Below, one piece after another: positions 45,353 to 54,053 of a DNA stretch of 64,000 bases. Where the stretch lies: contig CANTEW010000006.1 of the NCBI GenBank assembly GCA_947652925.1, positions 22,193-86,192 of the forward strand, read 5' to 3'. The stretch's first letter is position 1. Every line of letters begins with the position of its first letter. Origin of the DNA: an uncultured Lachnospiraceae bacterium. Its GTDB lineage: Bacteria > Bacillota > Clostridia > Lachnospirales > Lachnospiraceae. Below the pieces are notes generated by a model. It had not been told where the DNA came from, searched no databases, and worked only from the letters and a program-made list of their open reading frames with translations. A program made the position numbers and the translations under genes.

Positions 45353-46486
45353 TCAAAACATAAACTCCACAAACACCTGATCAGACAGTGAGATCCCCCG
45401 TCTGGTCAGGCATATCCGCTGCCCGTCGTCCGCCAGAAGCCCCAGGCCCGCCATACGCCTGACCACATCTCCATAGACCTCATCCAGGCCCACCCCGAAT
45501 ATCTCTTGGAAATCCTGCCGCCGGACACCCGCCATCATGCGCAGTCCCAAAAACATCATCTCCTCCATCTGTTCTGCGACAGGCAGCTCTTCCACATGGA
45601 CATGCAGCCGGTCTGGGTTGGGGGCACAGGCCAGATACTCCTCTATCAGATCCGTATTGTTCCATCTCATTTCACCCATCAGCGAAGCCGCCCCCAGACC
45701 CAGACCCAGATAATGGTCCCGTGTCCAGTAACCGATGTTATGGGCGCATGCCCGACCGGGCCGGGCATAGTTGGAGATCTCATACTGGACATAACCCTTT
45801 TGCCCCAGGATCCAAGATGTGGACTCATACATCTCTCTCTCCTCTTCCTCCCCCGGAAGATCCAGCTCCCTCTGGGCAAAGGGCGTCCCCTCTTCTATGA
45901 TCAGACTGTAAGCTGATATATGTTCCGGCTCCAGACCCATGACCCGGGACAGAGTCTGCCGCCAGCTCTTTATAGACTGCCCGGGGATCCCCGACATCAG
46001 ATCCACATTGATGTTGTCGAATCCTGCTCTCCGCGCCAGATCATAACTCTCCAGAAATCCTCCATAGGTATGGATCCTGCCCAGCTCTCTCAGCTCCTTA
46101 TCCTGTGTGGATTGCAGACCGAAGCTGATACGGCCGATCCCCATCCGTCGATACGCTCTCAGTCCCTCCAGAGTGACCGTACCCGGATTGGCTTCTATGG
46201 ATATCTCCGCCCCTTCAGCAAAAGAAAAGGTATCGGCCAGCGTATCCATGATCTGATCCAATGACCGGATCTCCAGTACCGAAGGCGTACCGCCGCCTAC
46301 AAATAAGGAAGACACCCTGTATGGATATCTTCCTTTGTGAGAACGTATCTCTCCACATAACGCCCGGACATACAGATCCTGCTCTTCCCGGCCTGCATTC
46401 CAGGATAAAAAATCACAGTAGGCACATTTTCTGATACAAAACGGGATGTGGACGTATAGACGGAATTTTTTATATTTTTTGTCCAT
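45353..46486 (-). CDS. hemW: Radical SAM protein HemW (coproporphyrinogen III oxidase-like)
   Basis: HemW is a radical SAM protein and heme chaperone, long annotated as oxygen-independent coproporphyrinogen oxidase. The 377-residue protein has the cluster motif CIRKCAYCDF, GGGTPSVLEI, SIEANPGT and MSGIPGQS. It keeps the HemW-type CxxxCxxC followed by a single extra C-terminal HemW domain. A longer in-frame start exists, but the ATG at 46486 follows GGAGAG at 9 nt. The upstream HEPN gene formerly overlapped this start. Confidence 0.9.
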   Translation of the reverse strand: MDKKYKKFRLYVHIPFCIRKCAYCDFLSWNAGREEQDLYVRALCGEIRSHKGRYPYRVSSLFVGGGTPSVLEIRSLDQIMDTLADTFSFAEGAEISIEANPGTVTLEGLRAYRRMGIGRISFGLQSTQDKELRELGRIHTYGGFLESYDLARRAGFDNINVDLMSGIPGQSIKSWRQTLSRVMGLEPEHISAYSLIIEEGTPFAQRELDLPGEEEEREMYESTSWILGQKGYVQYEISNYARPGRACAHNIGYWTRDHYLGLGLGAASLMGEMRWNNTDLIEEYLACAPNPDRLHVHVEELPVAEQMEEMMFLGLRMMAGVRRQDFQEIFGVGLDEVYGDVVRRMAGLGLLADDGQRICLTRRGISLSDQVFVEFMF

Positions 46487-46868
46487 TGATATATCTCTCC
46501 ACAGCATCTACAAATATCTTTGCATTTTCTAACTATACGACTGCTTCTCCTTTGCTCGCTATATAAAAGTCATCATGATCTGATTTTTCCCGCAAAAATG
46601 AAGCTTCTTTAATGATCACGGAAAATGTTCTGTCAATCTTCTCACTCTTCAAAAATGACCTATTGAAATACGCAATGACCCCCGAGTGTTTTGAAGAGTC
46701 AAAACCTTCTAAGATATTTGCAGCTCTCATGGCATGAAATATAGCATAATAAGAACGGTTTAAAGATGTTTTATATTGTTTTACTTTCAGATTTTCTTCT
46801 GAAGCTATCAACATTTCTTTCGCATGTTCTATCCGATAACATGACAATCCCCTCATGCTGCCGTCCAT
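46470..46868 (-). pseudogene. HEPN domain protein with premature amber codon
   Basis: The reading frame 46533-46868 gives 111 residues with a HEPN core and the RNase motif R38-x6-H45 (RSYYAIFH). It ends in TAG at 46533-46535. The same frame then continues for 20 codons, LENAKIFVDAVERYINGQKI, and stops at 46470; this reads as the normal C-terminal HEPN helix. A CAG-to-TAG change is the simplest explanation. The shortened protein may be inactive or misfolded. The gene overlaps its nucleotidyltransferase partner by 16 nt, the usual HEPN-MNT toxin-antitoxin order. Confidence 0.8.
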
Positions 46869-47194
46869 AAGATGACCCCTTCTTTATAGATATTCTTATA
46901 GAACGGGAGTACATCCCCCCATTTATCCATATTCTCTTTTTCGATATCAATGATGGAAAAGACTTTTTCATACTTCAGATCCATCTCTGCCGCCCACTCA
47001 ATAAATCTTTTCCTGCTGCCCTTATCAAAACCCTGTTCCAAGATGATCGCAATATCAACATCACTTTCTTCTGTATCTTCCTGCCTTGCCGCAGATCCAT
47101 ACAAAATGATCTGTCGTATATTTTTTCCAAGTATCTTACGCAGCCCATCAATCAATCCCGAGATCATTTCAGGAGTCAACTCCTCTCCTCCCAT
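46853..47194 (-). CDS. MNT-type nucleotidyltransferase (HEPN-MNT antitoxin)
   Basis: The 113-residue protein has the minimal nucleotidyltransferase motif GSAARQEDTEESDVDIAI with Gly33, Ser34, Asp45 and Asp47. In HepT-MntA pairs, MNT proteins silence the HEPN RNase by adding AMP to it. The gene lies 27 bp after lepA. The ATG at 47194 has AGAAGG touching it, so an ATG at 47167 with GGAGAGGAG ahead is a reasonable alternative start. The partner HEPN gene is truncated while this frame looks intact. Confidence 0.85.
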   Translation of the reverse strand: MGGEELTPEMISGLIDGLRKILGKNIRQIILYGSAARQEDTEESDVDIAIILEQGFDKGSRKRFIEWAAEMDLKYEKVFSIIDIEKENMDKWGDVLPFYKNIYKEGVILWTAA

Positions 47195-47221
47195 CCTTCT
47201 TTGATCATTTTTTCCTCATCA

Positions 47222-49027
47222 TCACTGCTCATCCAATTTCAAGACGCTCATAAATGCTTTCTGCGGGATCTCCACATTCCCTACCTGGCGCATCCGCTTC
47301 TTGCCCTCTTTCTGTTTCTCCAGCAGCTTCTTCTTACGGGTGATATCACCCCCGTAACACTTAGCCAGCACATCTTTGCGCAGGGCTTTCACCGTCTCCC
47401 GGGCGATGATCTTACTGCCGATGGCCGCCTGGATCGGAATCTCGAAGAGCTGGCGGGGGATCTCGTCTTTTAATTTCACGCACATCTTCCTCCCCCGTTC
47501 ATAAGCCGTGTCCGCATGGACGATGAAAGACAGAGCATCCACCTCTTCTTTATTCAACAGGATATCCAGTTTCACCAGTTTACTGGTCTCATAGCCATAC
47601 AGATCGTAATCCAGGGACGCATATCCCTTTGAACGGGATTTGAGTGCGTCGAAGAAATCATAGATGATCTCATTCAAAGGCAGATGGTATCTCAAAAGGG
47701 CGCGCGTCTCTTCCATATATTCCATCCCCTGGTACTGTCCACGCCGTTCCTGGCACAGTTCCATGATCGATCCGATAAACTCTGTGGTCACCATGATCTC
47801 TGCCGCCACGATCGGTTCTTCCATATGGTCGATCTCCGAAGGATCCGGCAGATTGGAGGGATTGGTCAGTTCCACCATCTCCCCGTTTGTCTTATATACT
47901 TTATAGATGACCCCCGGCGCCGTAGTGACAAGATCCAGGTTATATTCCCTCTCCAGTCTTTCCTGGATGATCTCCAGATGCAAAAGCCCGAGAAAACCGC
48001 ACCGGAATCCAAATCCCAGAGCCGCCGACGTCTCCGGCTCGTACTGGAGGGCCGCGTCGTTGAGCTGCAGTTTTTCAAGCGCCTCCCGCAGATCCTGGTA
48101 TTTCGCCCCATCCGCCGGATACAGCCCGCAGTAGACCATGGAATTGACTTTCTTATAACCGGGCAGAGCCTCCGCACAGGGATGCTGGTCGTTGGTGATC
48201 GTATCGCCCACACGGGTATCCCGTACATTCTTGATACTGGCCGTGATGTATCCCACCATACCCGCCTGCAGTCCGTCACAGGGGATGAACTGCCCGGCGC
48301 CGAAATAACCCACTTCGACCACTTCTGCCGTCGCCTTTGTAGCCATCATCCGGATCGGGGTCCCTTTTTTGACCGTGCCTTCCTTGATCCTGCAGAAGAC
48401 GATCACTCCTTTATAAGAGTCATAGAGAGAGTCGAAGATCAGAGCTTTCAGCGGCGCTTCCGGGTCGCCTCCCGGAGCCGGGATCTTCTCCACGATCTGC
48501 TCCAGCACCTGATCCACATATTCCCCGGTCTTGGCAGAGATCCTCGGCGCGTCCTGGGCCTCGATCCCGATCACATCCTCGATCTCACCCACCACCCGGT
48601 CCGGATCCGCACTGGCAAGATCGATCTTATTGATCACGGGCAGCACGTCCAGGTCATGATCCAGGGCCAGATAGACATTTGCCAGTGTCTGGGCTTCGAT
48701 ACCCTGGGCCGCGTCCACCACAAGGATGGCCCCGTCACAAGCCGCCAGGCTCCTGGACACTTCATAATTAAAATCCACATGTCCCGGCGTATCGATCAGA
48801 TTGAAGATGTACTCTTCCCCGTCTTTCGCCTTATATACTGTACGGACAGCCTGTGCTTTGATCGTGATGCCTCTCTCCCGTTCCAGATCCATATTGTCCA
48901 ATACCTGGGACTGCATCTCCCTGTCGGTCAAAAGCCCCGTCATCTCGATGATCCTGTCTGCCAGGGTTGATTTCCCATGATCGATATGCGCGATGATACA
49001 AAAATTCCTGATCTTCCTTTGATCCAT
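47222..49027 (-). CDS. lepA: Elongation factor 4 (LepA)
   Basis: LepA is a ribosome-bound GTPase that back-translocates or remodels stalled ribosomes. The 601-residue protein has the P-loop [14 protein letters not shown], the [10 protein letters not shown] switch, [22 protein letters not shown] and the LepA-specific C-terminus ([20 protein letters not shown]). The frame is open to 49099, but that would overlap the upstream gene. The ATG at 49027 has AGGAGG 13 nt away, and a GTG three codons earlier is 4 nt from it, so the exact start is uncertain by three codons. Confidence 0.96.
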   Translation of the reverse strand: MDQRKIRNFCIIAHIDHGKSTLADRIIEMTGLLTDREMQSQVLDNMDLERERGITIKAQAVRTVYKAKDGEEYIFNLIDTPGHVDFNYEVSRSLAACDGAILVVDAAQGIEAQTLANVYLALDHDLDVLPVINKIDLASADPDRVVGEIEDVIGIEAQDAPRISAKTGEYVDQVLEQIVEKIPAPGGDPEAPLKALIFDSLYDSYKGVIVFCRIKEGTVKKGTPIRMMATKATAEVVEVGYFGAGQFIPCDGLQAGMVGYITASIKNVRDTRVGDTITNDQHPCAEALPGYKKVNSMVYCGLYPADGAKYQDLREALEKLQLNDAALQYEPETSAALGFGFRCGFLGLLHLEIIQERLEREYNLDLVTTAPGVIYKVYKTNGEMVELTNPSNLPDPSEIDHMEEPIVAAEIMVTTEFIGSIMELCQERRGQYQGMEYMEETRALLRYHLPLNEIIYDFFDALKSRSKGYASLDYDLYGYETSKLVKLDILLNKEEVDALSFIVHADTAYERGRKMCVKLKDEIPRQLFEIPIQAAIGSKIIARETVKALRKDVLAKCYGGDITRKKKLLEKQKEGKKRMRQVGNVEIPQKAFMSVLKLDEQ

Positions 49028-49050
49028 GACTGCCACAATGCCTCCTCTTT

Positions 49051-50076
49051 CTATAATATCGAGATCAATCCCCGTACTGCGCTTTCCTGCGTCGCCCAAC
49101 TGGTCACAAATCTGGCGACTGTATGCTCATCATCCAGCCGCTCCCAGAAACTGAAATTGACCTTCTTTCCCAGCTCTTCCATCTGCCTGTTGTCTAGAAC
49201 GATGAAGATCTGATTCGTGGGCGACTCTATATAGAAACGATAACCCTTTTCCGCAAAAGCCTTTTTTAATAACGCAGCCATCTTAAGCGCATGCTCTCCG
49301 ATCTCCAGATACAGGCCGTCCGTAAACAGCACGTCAAACTGGAGTCCCAGCAGACGCCCCTTTGCCAGCAGCGCGCCGTGCTGCTTCATCAGTGTGAGGA
49401 ACTGCCGGGGCGTGTTCTCTTTCGTGAAGACCACCGCCTCCCCGCACAAGGCGCCCACCTTCGTCCCGCCTATATAAAACACATCACAATACTCTGCGAT
49501 ATCCTCCAGAGATACATCCGTATCCGCACACGCCAGCCCATACCCCAGACGGGCGCCGTCCAGATAGAGGGGGATACCATATTCCCTGCACACTGCCGAG
49601 AGACCTTCCAATCCCTGTTTTGTATAGAGCGTCCCATACTCCGTGGGATGGGAGATATAGACCATGCCTGGGAACATCATATGGTCATGGTTTGCATCCG
49701 CATAGAAATCTTTTATATATCTCCGCACCACATCCGGCTGCAGTCTTCCCTCTTCGTGGGGCAGTCCCAGGACTTTATGACCAGTGGATTCTATGGCCCC
49801 GGCCTCATGGACGGCGATATGGCCAGTCTCGGCCGCGATCACGCCTTCGTAGCCCCTGAGCACAGAGTCGATGACGACCTGGTTGCTCTGCGTCCCACCC
49901 ACTAGAAAATAAACGTCCGCCCCCTCGCATCCACATGCTTTCCTTATCTTCTGTCTCGCACTCTCACAAAAGGAGTCGTTCCCATAACCAGGCGTACTCT
50001 CCAGATTCGTTTCCCTGAGTCTGTCCAGTATCTTATCATGAGCCCCTTCCGCATAATCATTCACAAAATCTAACAT
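49051..50076 (-). CDS. Low-specificity L-threonine aldolase / beta-eliminating lyase family
   Basis: These PLP enzymes cleave threonine or allo-threonine to glycine and acetaldehyde. The 341-residue protein has [43 protein letters not shown] and the PLP-lysine segment [16 protein letters not shown]. An upstream in-frame ATG at 50115 is rejected because the ATG at 50076 has AGGAG 9 nt before it. Serine or other amino acids are possible substrates. It is followed 24 bp later by lepA. Confidence 0.9.
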   Translation of the reverse strand: MLDFVNDYAEGAHDKILDRLRETNLESTPGYGNDSFCESARQKIRKACGCEGADVYFLVGGTQSNQVVIDSVLRGYEGVIAAETGHIAVHEAGAIESTGHKVLGLPHEEGRLQPDVVRRYIKDFYADANHDHMMFPGMVYISHPTEYGTLYTKQGLEGLSAVCREYGIPLYLDGARLGYGLACADTDVSLEDIAEYCDVFYIGGTKVGALCGEAVVFTKENTPRQFLTLMKQHGALLAKGRLLGLQFDVLFTDGLYLEIGEHALKMAALLKKAFAEKGYRFYIESPTNQIFIVLDNRQMEELGKKVNFSFWERLDDEHTVARFVTSWATQESAVRGLISIL

Positions 50077-50120
50077 TTCGACCACTCCTGCTCTTTCCCT
50101 TATATTTTCGTACACCTCTC

Positions 50121-51722
50121 CTATTTCTCCAAGTGATCATACACCGTCCTCGAGATCTGTGCGATACGGCCGATCGCATTATAAGAGCCTTCACTCATGA
50201 CACAGAGGATGTATGTACACTTTGGGCCGTACACGATCGCCATATCGTGTTCACAGTATCCCTCTATCTCGCCCGTCTTATTTGCGACAGCGACGCCGGA
50301 AGGCACCCCCGCAGGGATCTTCCACCGCCACTGCTGCCCTAAGAGGAGCCCCAGCATCTTTTTGGAATACGCACTGTCTACACAAGTCCCCCGGTAGATA
50401 GATTCCAGCAATCTCCCACAGTCCCTCACACTGGTGTAGTTCGTCCCGCCATCCGAGATACCCAGTCCCGCGTAGGCCGTGTGGATCCCGGTATTTCGAA
50501 AGCCATTCCGGGCCAGATAGCCATTGATCACACCGCAGCCCGTGAGAAAATCATGGTGGGATGTCTGCCTCATGACCAGTTCATTAAAATCCACATTGGA
50601 ACTGACTGTGATCATGGAACGGAGCAGCGCAGAGATCTCAGCCGTCTCCTGTACCTTCCCCTGTCCGATCTGGTCATACAGAGAAGCCATCACATACGCC
50701 TTGATCAGACTGGCTGCATAGAGCGGCCGGTCATCGATCGTCAGCGAATCATTGTCATCCAACCGTTTTACATAGACTGACCAGATCCCTCCATAGCTGC
50801 CGGTCATAGACTGCAGCTTGGCCTTCAGCCCTCCAAGCTTTGTGCTGGTACGCCTGCCCGCGCCGTCTCTGGCAAAAGAATACATAAAACCTTTGATCTT
50901 CTTTTTTGCCCCCGCCAGGCATCTGCCCTTGGTATCCGTCACATAATAATAGGTATCCTCTACGTTAAACAATCCTTTTTTCCGGACCATCCGCCCGTCT
51001 TTTCCGGCAAAACAATAAAGCCCCCGGTATCTGACCCCCTTATAGGTAAGATCCAATCTATGGGTACACTGGGAAGTATCCAGGCGTCCGCCCCTCCCAA
51101 AATAGCGATAGCCAGGAAACCGTTTATTAGCCCCATCCTTCCTTGTGATCTTGCGGATCGTACTCTTTACACAGATCCTGCTCATGGCATCCCGGTGATA
51201 ATAGCCCAGGAACCGCCTCCCGTTCGCCTTGCAGTCCAGATAGACCAGTCCCTTGGATCCGGATATGATCCGCCCGATCTTCGTGTGATAATAATATCCG
51301 TTGAGACCATGGCCGCGGACTTTCGTATCTTTCCGGTACACCACACCTCTCTGCGTTGGGAGCCGGCCTCCTTTGCCAATGTGATAGTACCCTCTATAAT
51401 AGCGCTGCTTGCCGATGACTTTTGTATCCCGGATATGATAGATCCCTGGCGCAGTATTGATCCGCCCCTTTTCCGACACCAGATAGATACCGTCAAAGAT
51501 ACGTCCATGCGCTTTCTTGCCTTTGATCTGATACAGACCCGGCCGGAGCATTTTCTTTCCCGGCGCCCGGTATAGATAATAGCCCTTTTGCGCAGGGCTG
51601 TACCGAACAGACAGAGCGGACTCTGCCCGCACATGCATGGGCGTCAAGGCAAAAAAACATACCACAGCACACAAAATAAACCATCTGAAGACATTTACAT
51701 CTATCTTTTGATCCCTCTCCAT
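50121..51722 (-). CDS. Secreted serine beta-lactamase-fold protein with N-terminal wall repeats
   Basis: The 533-residue protein begins with a signal-like hydrophobic segment (WFILCAVVCFFALTPMHVRA), then about ten YYH-type repeats to about 310, and ends with a class A beta-lactamase-fold domain. It retains a serine at 338 and lysine at 341 (ASLIK), SSN at 374-376 and KTG at 482-484 (ANKTGEIEG). This could be a peptidase or transpeptidase of the wall, or a beta-lactamase; the wall-type repeats favour a wall role. An ATG at 51782 is rejected because 51722 has GGGGGAG. Confidence 0.85.
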   Translation of the reverse strand: MERDQKIDVNVFRWFILCAVVCFFALTPMHVRAESALSVRYSPAQKGYYLYRAPGKKMLRPGLYQIKGKKAHGRIFDGIYLVSEKGRINTAPGIYHIRDTKVIGKQRYYRGYYHIGKGGRLPTQRGVVYRKDTKVRGHGLNGYYYHTKIGRIISGSKGLVYLDCKANGRRFLGYYHRDAMSRICVKSTIRKITRKDGANKRFPGYRYFGRGGRLDTSQCTHRLDLTYKGVRYRGLYCFAGKDGRMVRKKGLFNVEDTYYYVTDTKGRCLAGAKKKIKGFMYSFARDGAGRRTSTKLGGLKAKLQSMTGSYGGIWSVYVKRLDDNDSLTIDDRPLYAASLIKAYVMASLYDQIGQGKVQETAEISALLRSMITVSSNVDFNELVMRQTSHHDFLTGCGVINGYLARNGFRNTGIHTAYAGLGISDGGTNYTSVRDCGRLLESIYRGTCVDSAYSKKMLGLLLGQQWRWKIPAGVPSGVAVANKTGEIEGYCEHDMAIVYGPKCTYILCVMSEGSYNAIGRIAQISRTVYDHLEK

Positions 51723-51764
51723 AGACGCTCCCCCTACTCTTCCACTCTCACAGCATCTACGATA

Positions 51765-51773
51765 ATAATACCA
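51765..51773 (-). promoter_or_regulatory. Possible extended -10 element for the beta-lactamase-fold gene
   Basis: On the minus strand TGGTATTAT reads as an extended -10. A TTGCCA lies 19 bp upstream, a long spacer, so the assignment is weak. Confidence 0.4.
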
Positions 51774-51863
51774 TAAAAACAAGGGGATGTGGCAAACATT
51801 TCTTTTCCCGGTGATCTTTTTATATCAAAAACAGTATTTTTCCACCTATCATACTGTATTCTG

Positions 51864-51872
51864 TGCTATAAT
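51864..51872 (+). promoter_or_regulatory. Extended -10 promoter for the C39 peptidase gene
   Basis: TGCTATAAT (51864-51872) is a perfect extended -10. No convincing -35 hexamer is seen at the expected distance. It drives rightward transcription, divergent from the beta-lactamase-fold gene. Confidence 0.6.
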
Positions 51873-51916
51873 GACCAACATAAAGGGAAATAAGGAGGCT
51901 CCAACAAAAGATCATC

Positions 51917-53002
51917 ATGAAAAAGAGTGTGTTCATATTTTTGATCGCAAGTTCTCTGTGTACGCTGAAAGTAAACGCTGCCGGGATAAACCCCCAACGG
52001 GAAACAAAAACGCTCATGGAATTATCCGCCGGGATCCCTGCATCCCGTCCGAAGATCACCGATGTGATAAAAAATGGATTTTATGGAGAATGCGGCAAAA
52101 CAAGATATTATAAAGACGGAAGACTACATAAAGGCTTTTTAGAGTCAGACGGTAAAAGATATTATTTTGATGAGAACGGCGATATGATGACCGGGCAGGT
52201 AGAGATAGAGAATGCCCATTACTATTTTGATCCCGACGGCATCATGCAGACAGGCTTTGTCCAGATCGGGACAAAAAAATATCATTACGACCCTGAGACG
52301 GGGGAACAACTCTTCGGTCCCCATAAGATCGGCAGATATCAATATTATCTTGATGAAGATACAGGCGAGATGGTCACTGGTTTCCTGACCAGGGATCCCA
52401 AAAAAGGGACTGCTTTCCAGACCTACTACAACAGCCAGGGCCATTTGGAGACAGGGACTTTCCGCGTTTCCAACGTGGAATACAAAGCTTCCAAAAAGAC
52501 CGGCAGGATCTATTCTGTGAAAAATCTGGCAAAGACCATCTGCCAGCAGCCTGAACTGCCCACCGGATGTGAGATCACATCATGGACGATGATGGCGGCA
52601 TACGCAGATGTCAAGATCAATAAGATCCAGGCGGCAAACATCATGCCCTCCAGTCCCGACCCTGACCAGGGATTTGTGGGGAGCCCCTATTCGTCCAGCG
52701 GCGGCAGCCTTGTGATATACCCTAAAGGATTAGCTTCCATCACCAAGAAATATTTTGGGAGCTTTGAGGATATGACCGGCTGCAGCCTGGAAAAGCTAAA
52801 AGAAAAACTCTGGGATAAACATCTGGTCCTCCTATGGGTGACCAGACTGGATGGCTTCGGTTCCCACACCGTGGCTCTGACTGGATACGACGACGAAGGC
52901 TTTTACTACAACGATCCCTGGACAGGTGACGGAGCCAAGATCAGCAATGAAGAATTAAATATCATCTGGGGAGAAAATGCTTACCGGGCCATGTCCTATT
53001 AA
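51917..53002 (+). CDS. Secreted C39-like peptidase with wall-binding repeats
   Basis: The 361-residue protein has a signal peptide (KKSVFIFLIASSLCTLKVNA), aromatic wall-binding repeats between about 65 and 200 (RYYFDENGDMMTGQVEI-like units), and a C-terminal peptidase C39-like domain. The catalytic cysteine is Cys218 in LPTGCEITS, with His317 in GSHTVALTGYDD and Asp333 in YNDPWTG. The substrate is unknown; such domains cleave peptides or wall cross-bridges. AAGGAGG is 17-18 nt from the ATG, too far for a normal start, yet no nearer start codon in frame is visible. Confidence 0.87.
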   Translation: MKKSVFIFLIASSLCTLKVNAAGINPQRETKTLMELSAGIPASRPKITDVIKNGFYGECGKTRYYKDGRLHKGFLESDGKRYYFDENGDMMTGQVEIENAHYYFDPDGIMQTGFVQIGTKKYHYDPETGEQLFGPHKIGRYQYYLDEDTGEMVTGFLTRDPKKGTAFQTYYNSQGHLETGTFRVSNVEYKASKKTGRIYSVKNLAKTICQQPELPTGCEITSWTMMAAYADVKINKIQAANIMPSSPDPDQGFVGSPYSSSGGSLVIYPKGLASITKKYFGSFEDMTGCSLEKLKEKLWDKHLVLLWVTRLDGFGSHTVALTGYDDEGFYYNDPWTGDGAKISNEELNIIWGENAYRAMSY

Positions 53003-53008
53003 GAGAAA

Positions 53009-53034
53009 GGGGATGTTATCTGCATAACATCCCC
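53009..53034. terminator. Hairpin between the C39 peptidase and GntR genes
   Basis: GGGGATGTTAT pairs with ATAACATCCCC over 11 bp with a 4-nt loop. It overlaps the end of the GntR gene, including its stop codon. On minus it is followed by TTTCTCTTA, weakly T-rich. It probably ends transcripts from both convergent genes. Confidence 0.6.
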
Positions 53035-54044
53035 TCGACCCGATAGAGATCTGCCTTCCAGTCCCCTCCATCTCCGCATTGCTCCTCAAGACAGGCAAAT
53101 ATCCTCTCCACCGTAGTGTCAAGATCCTGACGATAGAGGACAGCATCTCCATCGCTGTCCTTTGAAAACTCATCTACTGCCCCAATCCGGAGGCAGATCT
53201 TCGATCTTCCCAATGCCCCTGACACGGCCGCCCCGATCTCTCCGTCACCGCAGATCACTCCATCCGGCAGTCTCTCCCTGCGCTGCCAAAGCGTCTGCGC
53301 TATGATCTGCTCCCGGTCTTCTTTGTCCTGCCAGGATATCCGGCAGAGCATCTGTGAGCCCTTTCCTCCCGTTTTTTCCCGATAAGCCTCCTCCCGCTCC
53401 CGGATGCTGTACATCGCCAGGGCATCCCATCCTATATACCCGATCTTCCTGCATCCTTTTCGCTCCAGCTCTCCATAGAGCACGCTGACTGCCCGTCTGT
53501 TGTCCAGCGCCACACAATCCGCATAGGGCAGTCCCTGATCCGAATCGAAGAACACCATATTCATGCCCAGCGCCCGCAGACGCTCAAGCTTCCGGGGATC
53601 TGGCTGGATATCCTCCAGCCAGACGACCACATTGCGCAGCCCCCTCTTATACAGCCTGTAAAGACAATCTTCCAGCATCTCTTTGCGCGGCTTCTCCACG
53701 TACAAAAGGAGCGCGCCCTTTTTCTCCGCATGATCCTGGAAGAGCTGGATAAATCTGGAGAAGAAAGGATTCCGGGCAGGCGCGATCAGTACGATCATAT
53801 CCGCTTCCCCCGGATGCCCGCAGTTATGGAACGTGACCCGCGTCCCGCGCCCCACTTCCCTCTGGATCAGCCCCTCTCCCTCCAGCTCAGTGAGGGCTCT
53901 CCGGATCGTGACCCTGCTCACATCCATCCGTTCCGCAAGCTCACGCTCCGACGGTATCCTGTCCCCGTTCTCGTGATATCCTTCATATATCCGGTCACAT
54001 ATCTTATCTTTTACGATCTTATACAGATTTTCATCATTCCTCAT
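53016..54044 (-). CDS. GntR-type transcriptional regulator with LacI-like sensor domain
   Basis: The 342-residue protein has an N-terminal winged helix (RIPSERELAERMDVSRVTIRRALTELEGE) and a C-terminal periplasmic-binding-like sensor domain (GALLLYVEKPRKEML, MVFFDSDQGLPYADCVALDN), the AraR-like arrangement. It is the last gene of the glycyl-radical operon. The palindrome ATTGGTAT-N9-ATACCAAT at the operon promoter is its likely operator. The ligand, probably the substrate of the glycyl-radical enzyme or a related sugar, is unknown. Confidence 0.85.
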   Translation of the reverse strand: MRNDENLYKIVKDKICDRIYEGYHENGDRIPSERELAERMDVSRVTIRRALTELEGEGLIQREVGRGTRVTFHNCGHPGEADMIVLIAPARNPFFSRFIQLFQDHAEKKGALLLYVEKPRKEMLEDCLYRLYKRGLRNVVVWLEDIQPDPRKLERLRALGMNMVFFDSDQGLPYADCVALDNRRAVSVLYGELERKGCRKIGYIGWDALAMYSIREREEAYREKTGGKGSQMLCRISWQDKEDREQIIAQTLWQRRERLPDGVICGDGEIGAAVSGALGRSKICLRIGAVDEFSKDSDGDAVLYRQDLDTTVERIFACLEEQCGDGGDWKADLYRVEGMLCR

Positions 54045-54053
54045 GTTTCCATA

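Noticed and set aside
47222-49027. Read-through leader peptide upstream of lepA, frame open to 49099
   Set aside because: That extension overlaps the end of the threonine aldolase gene and adds non-LepA residues.
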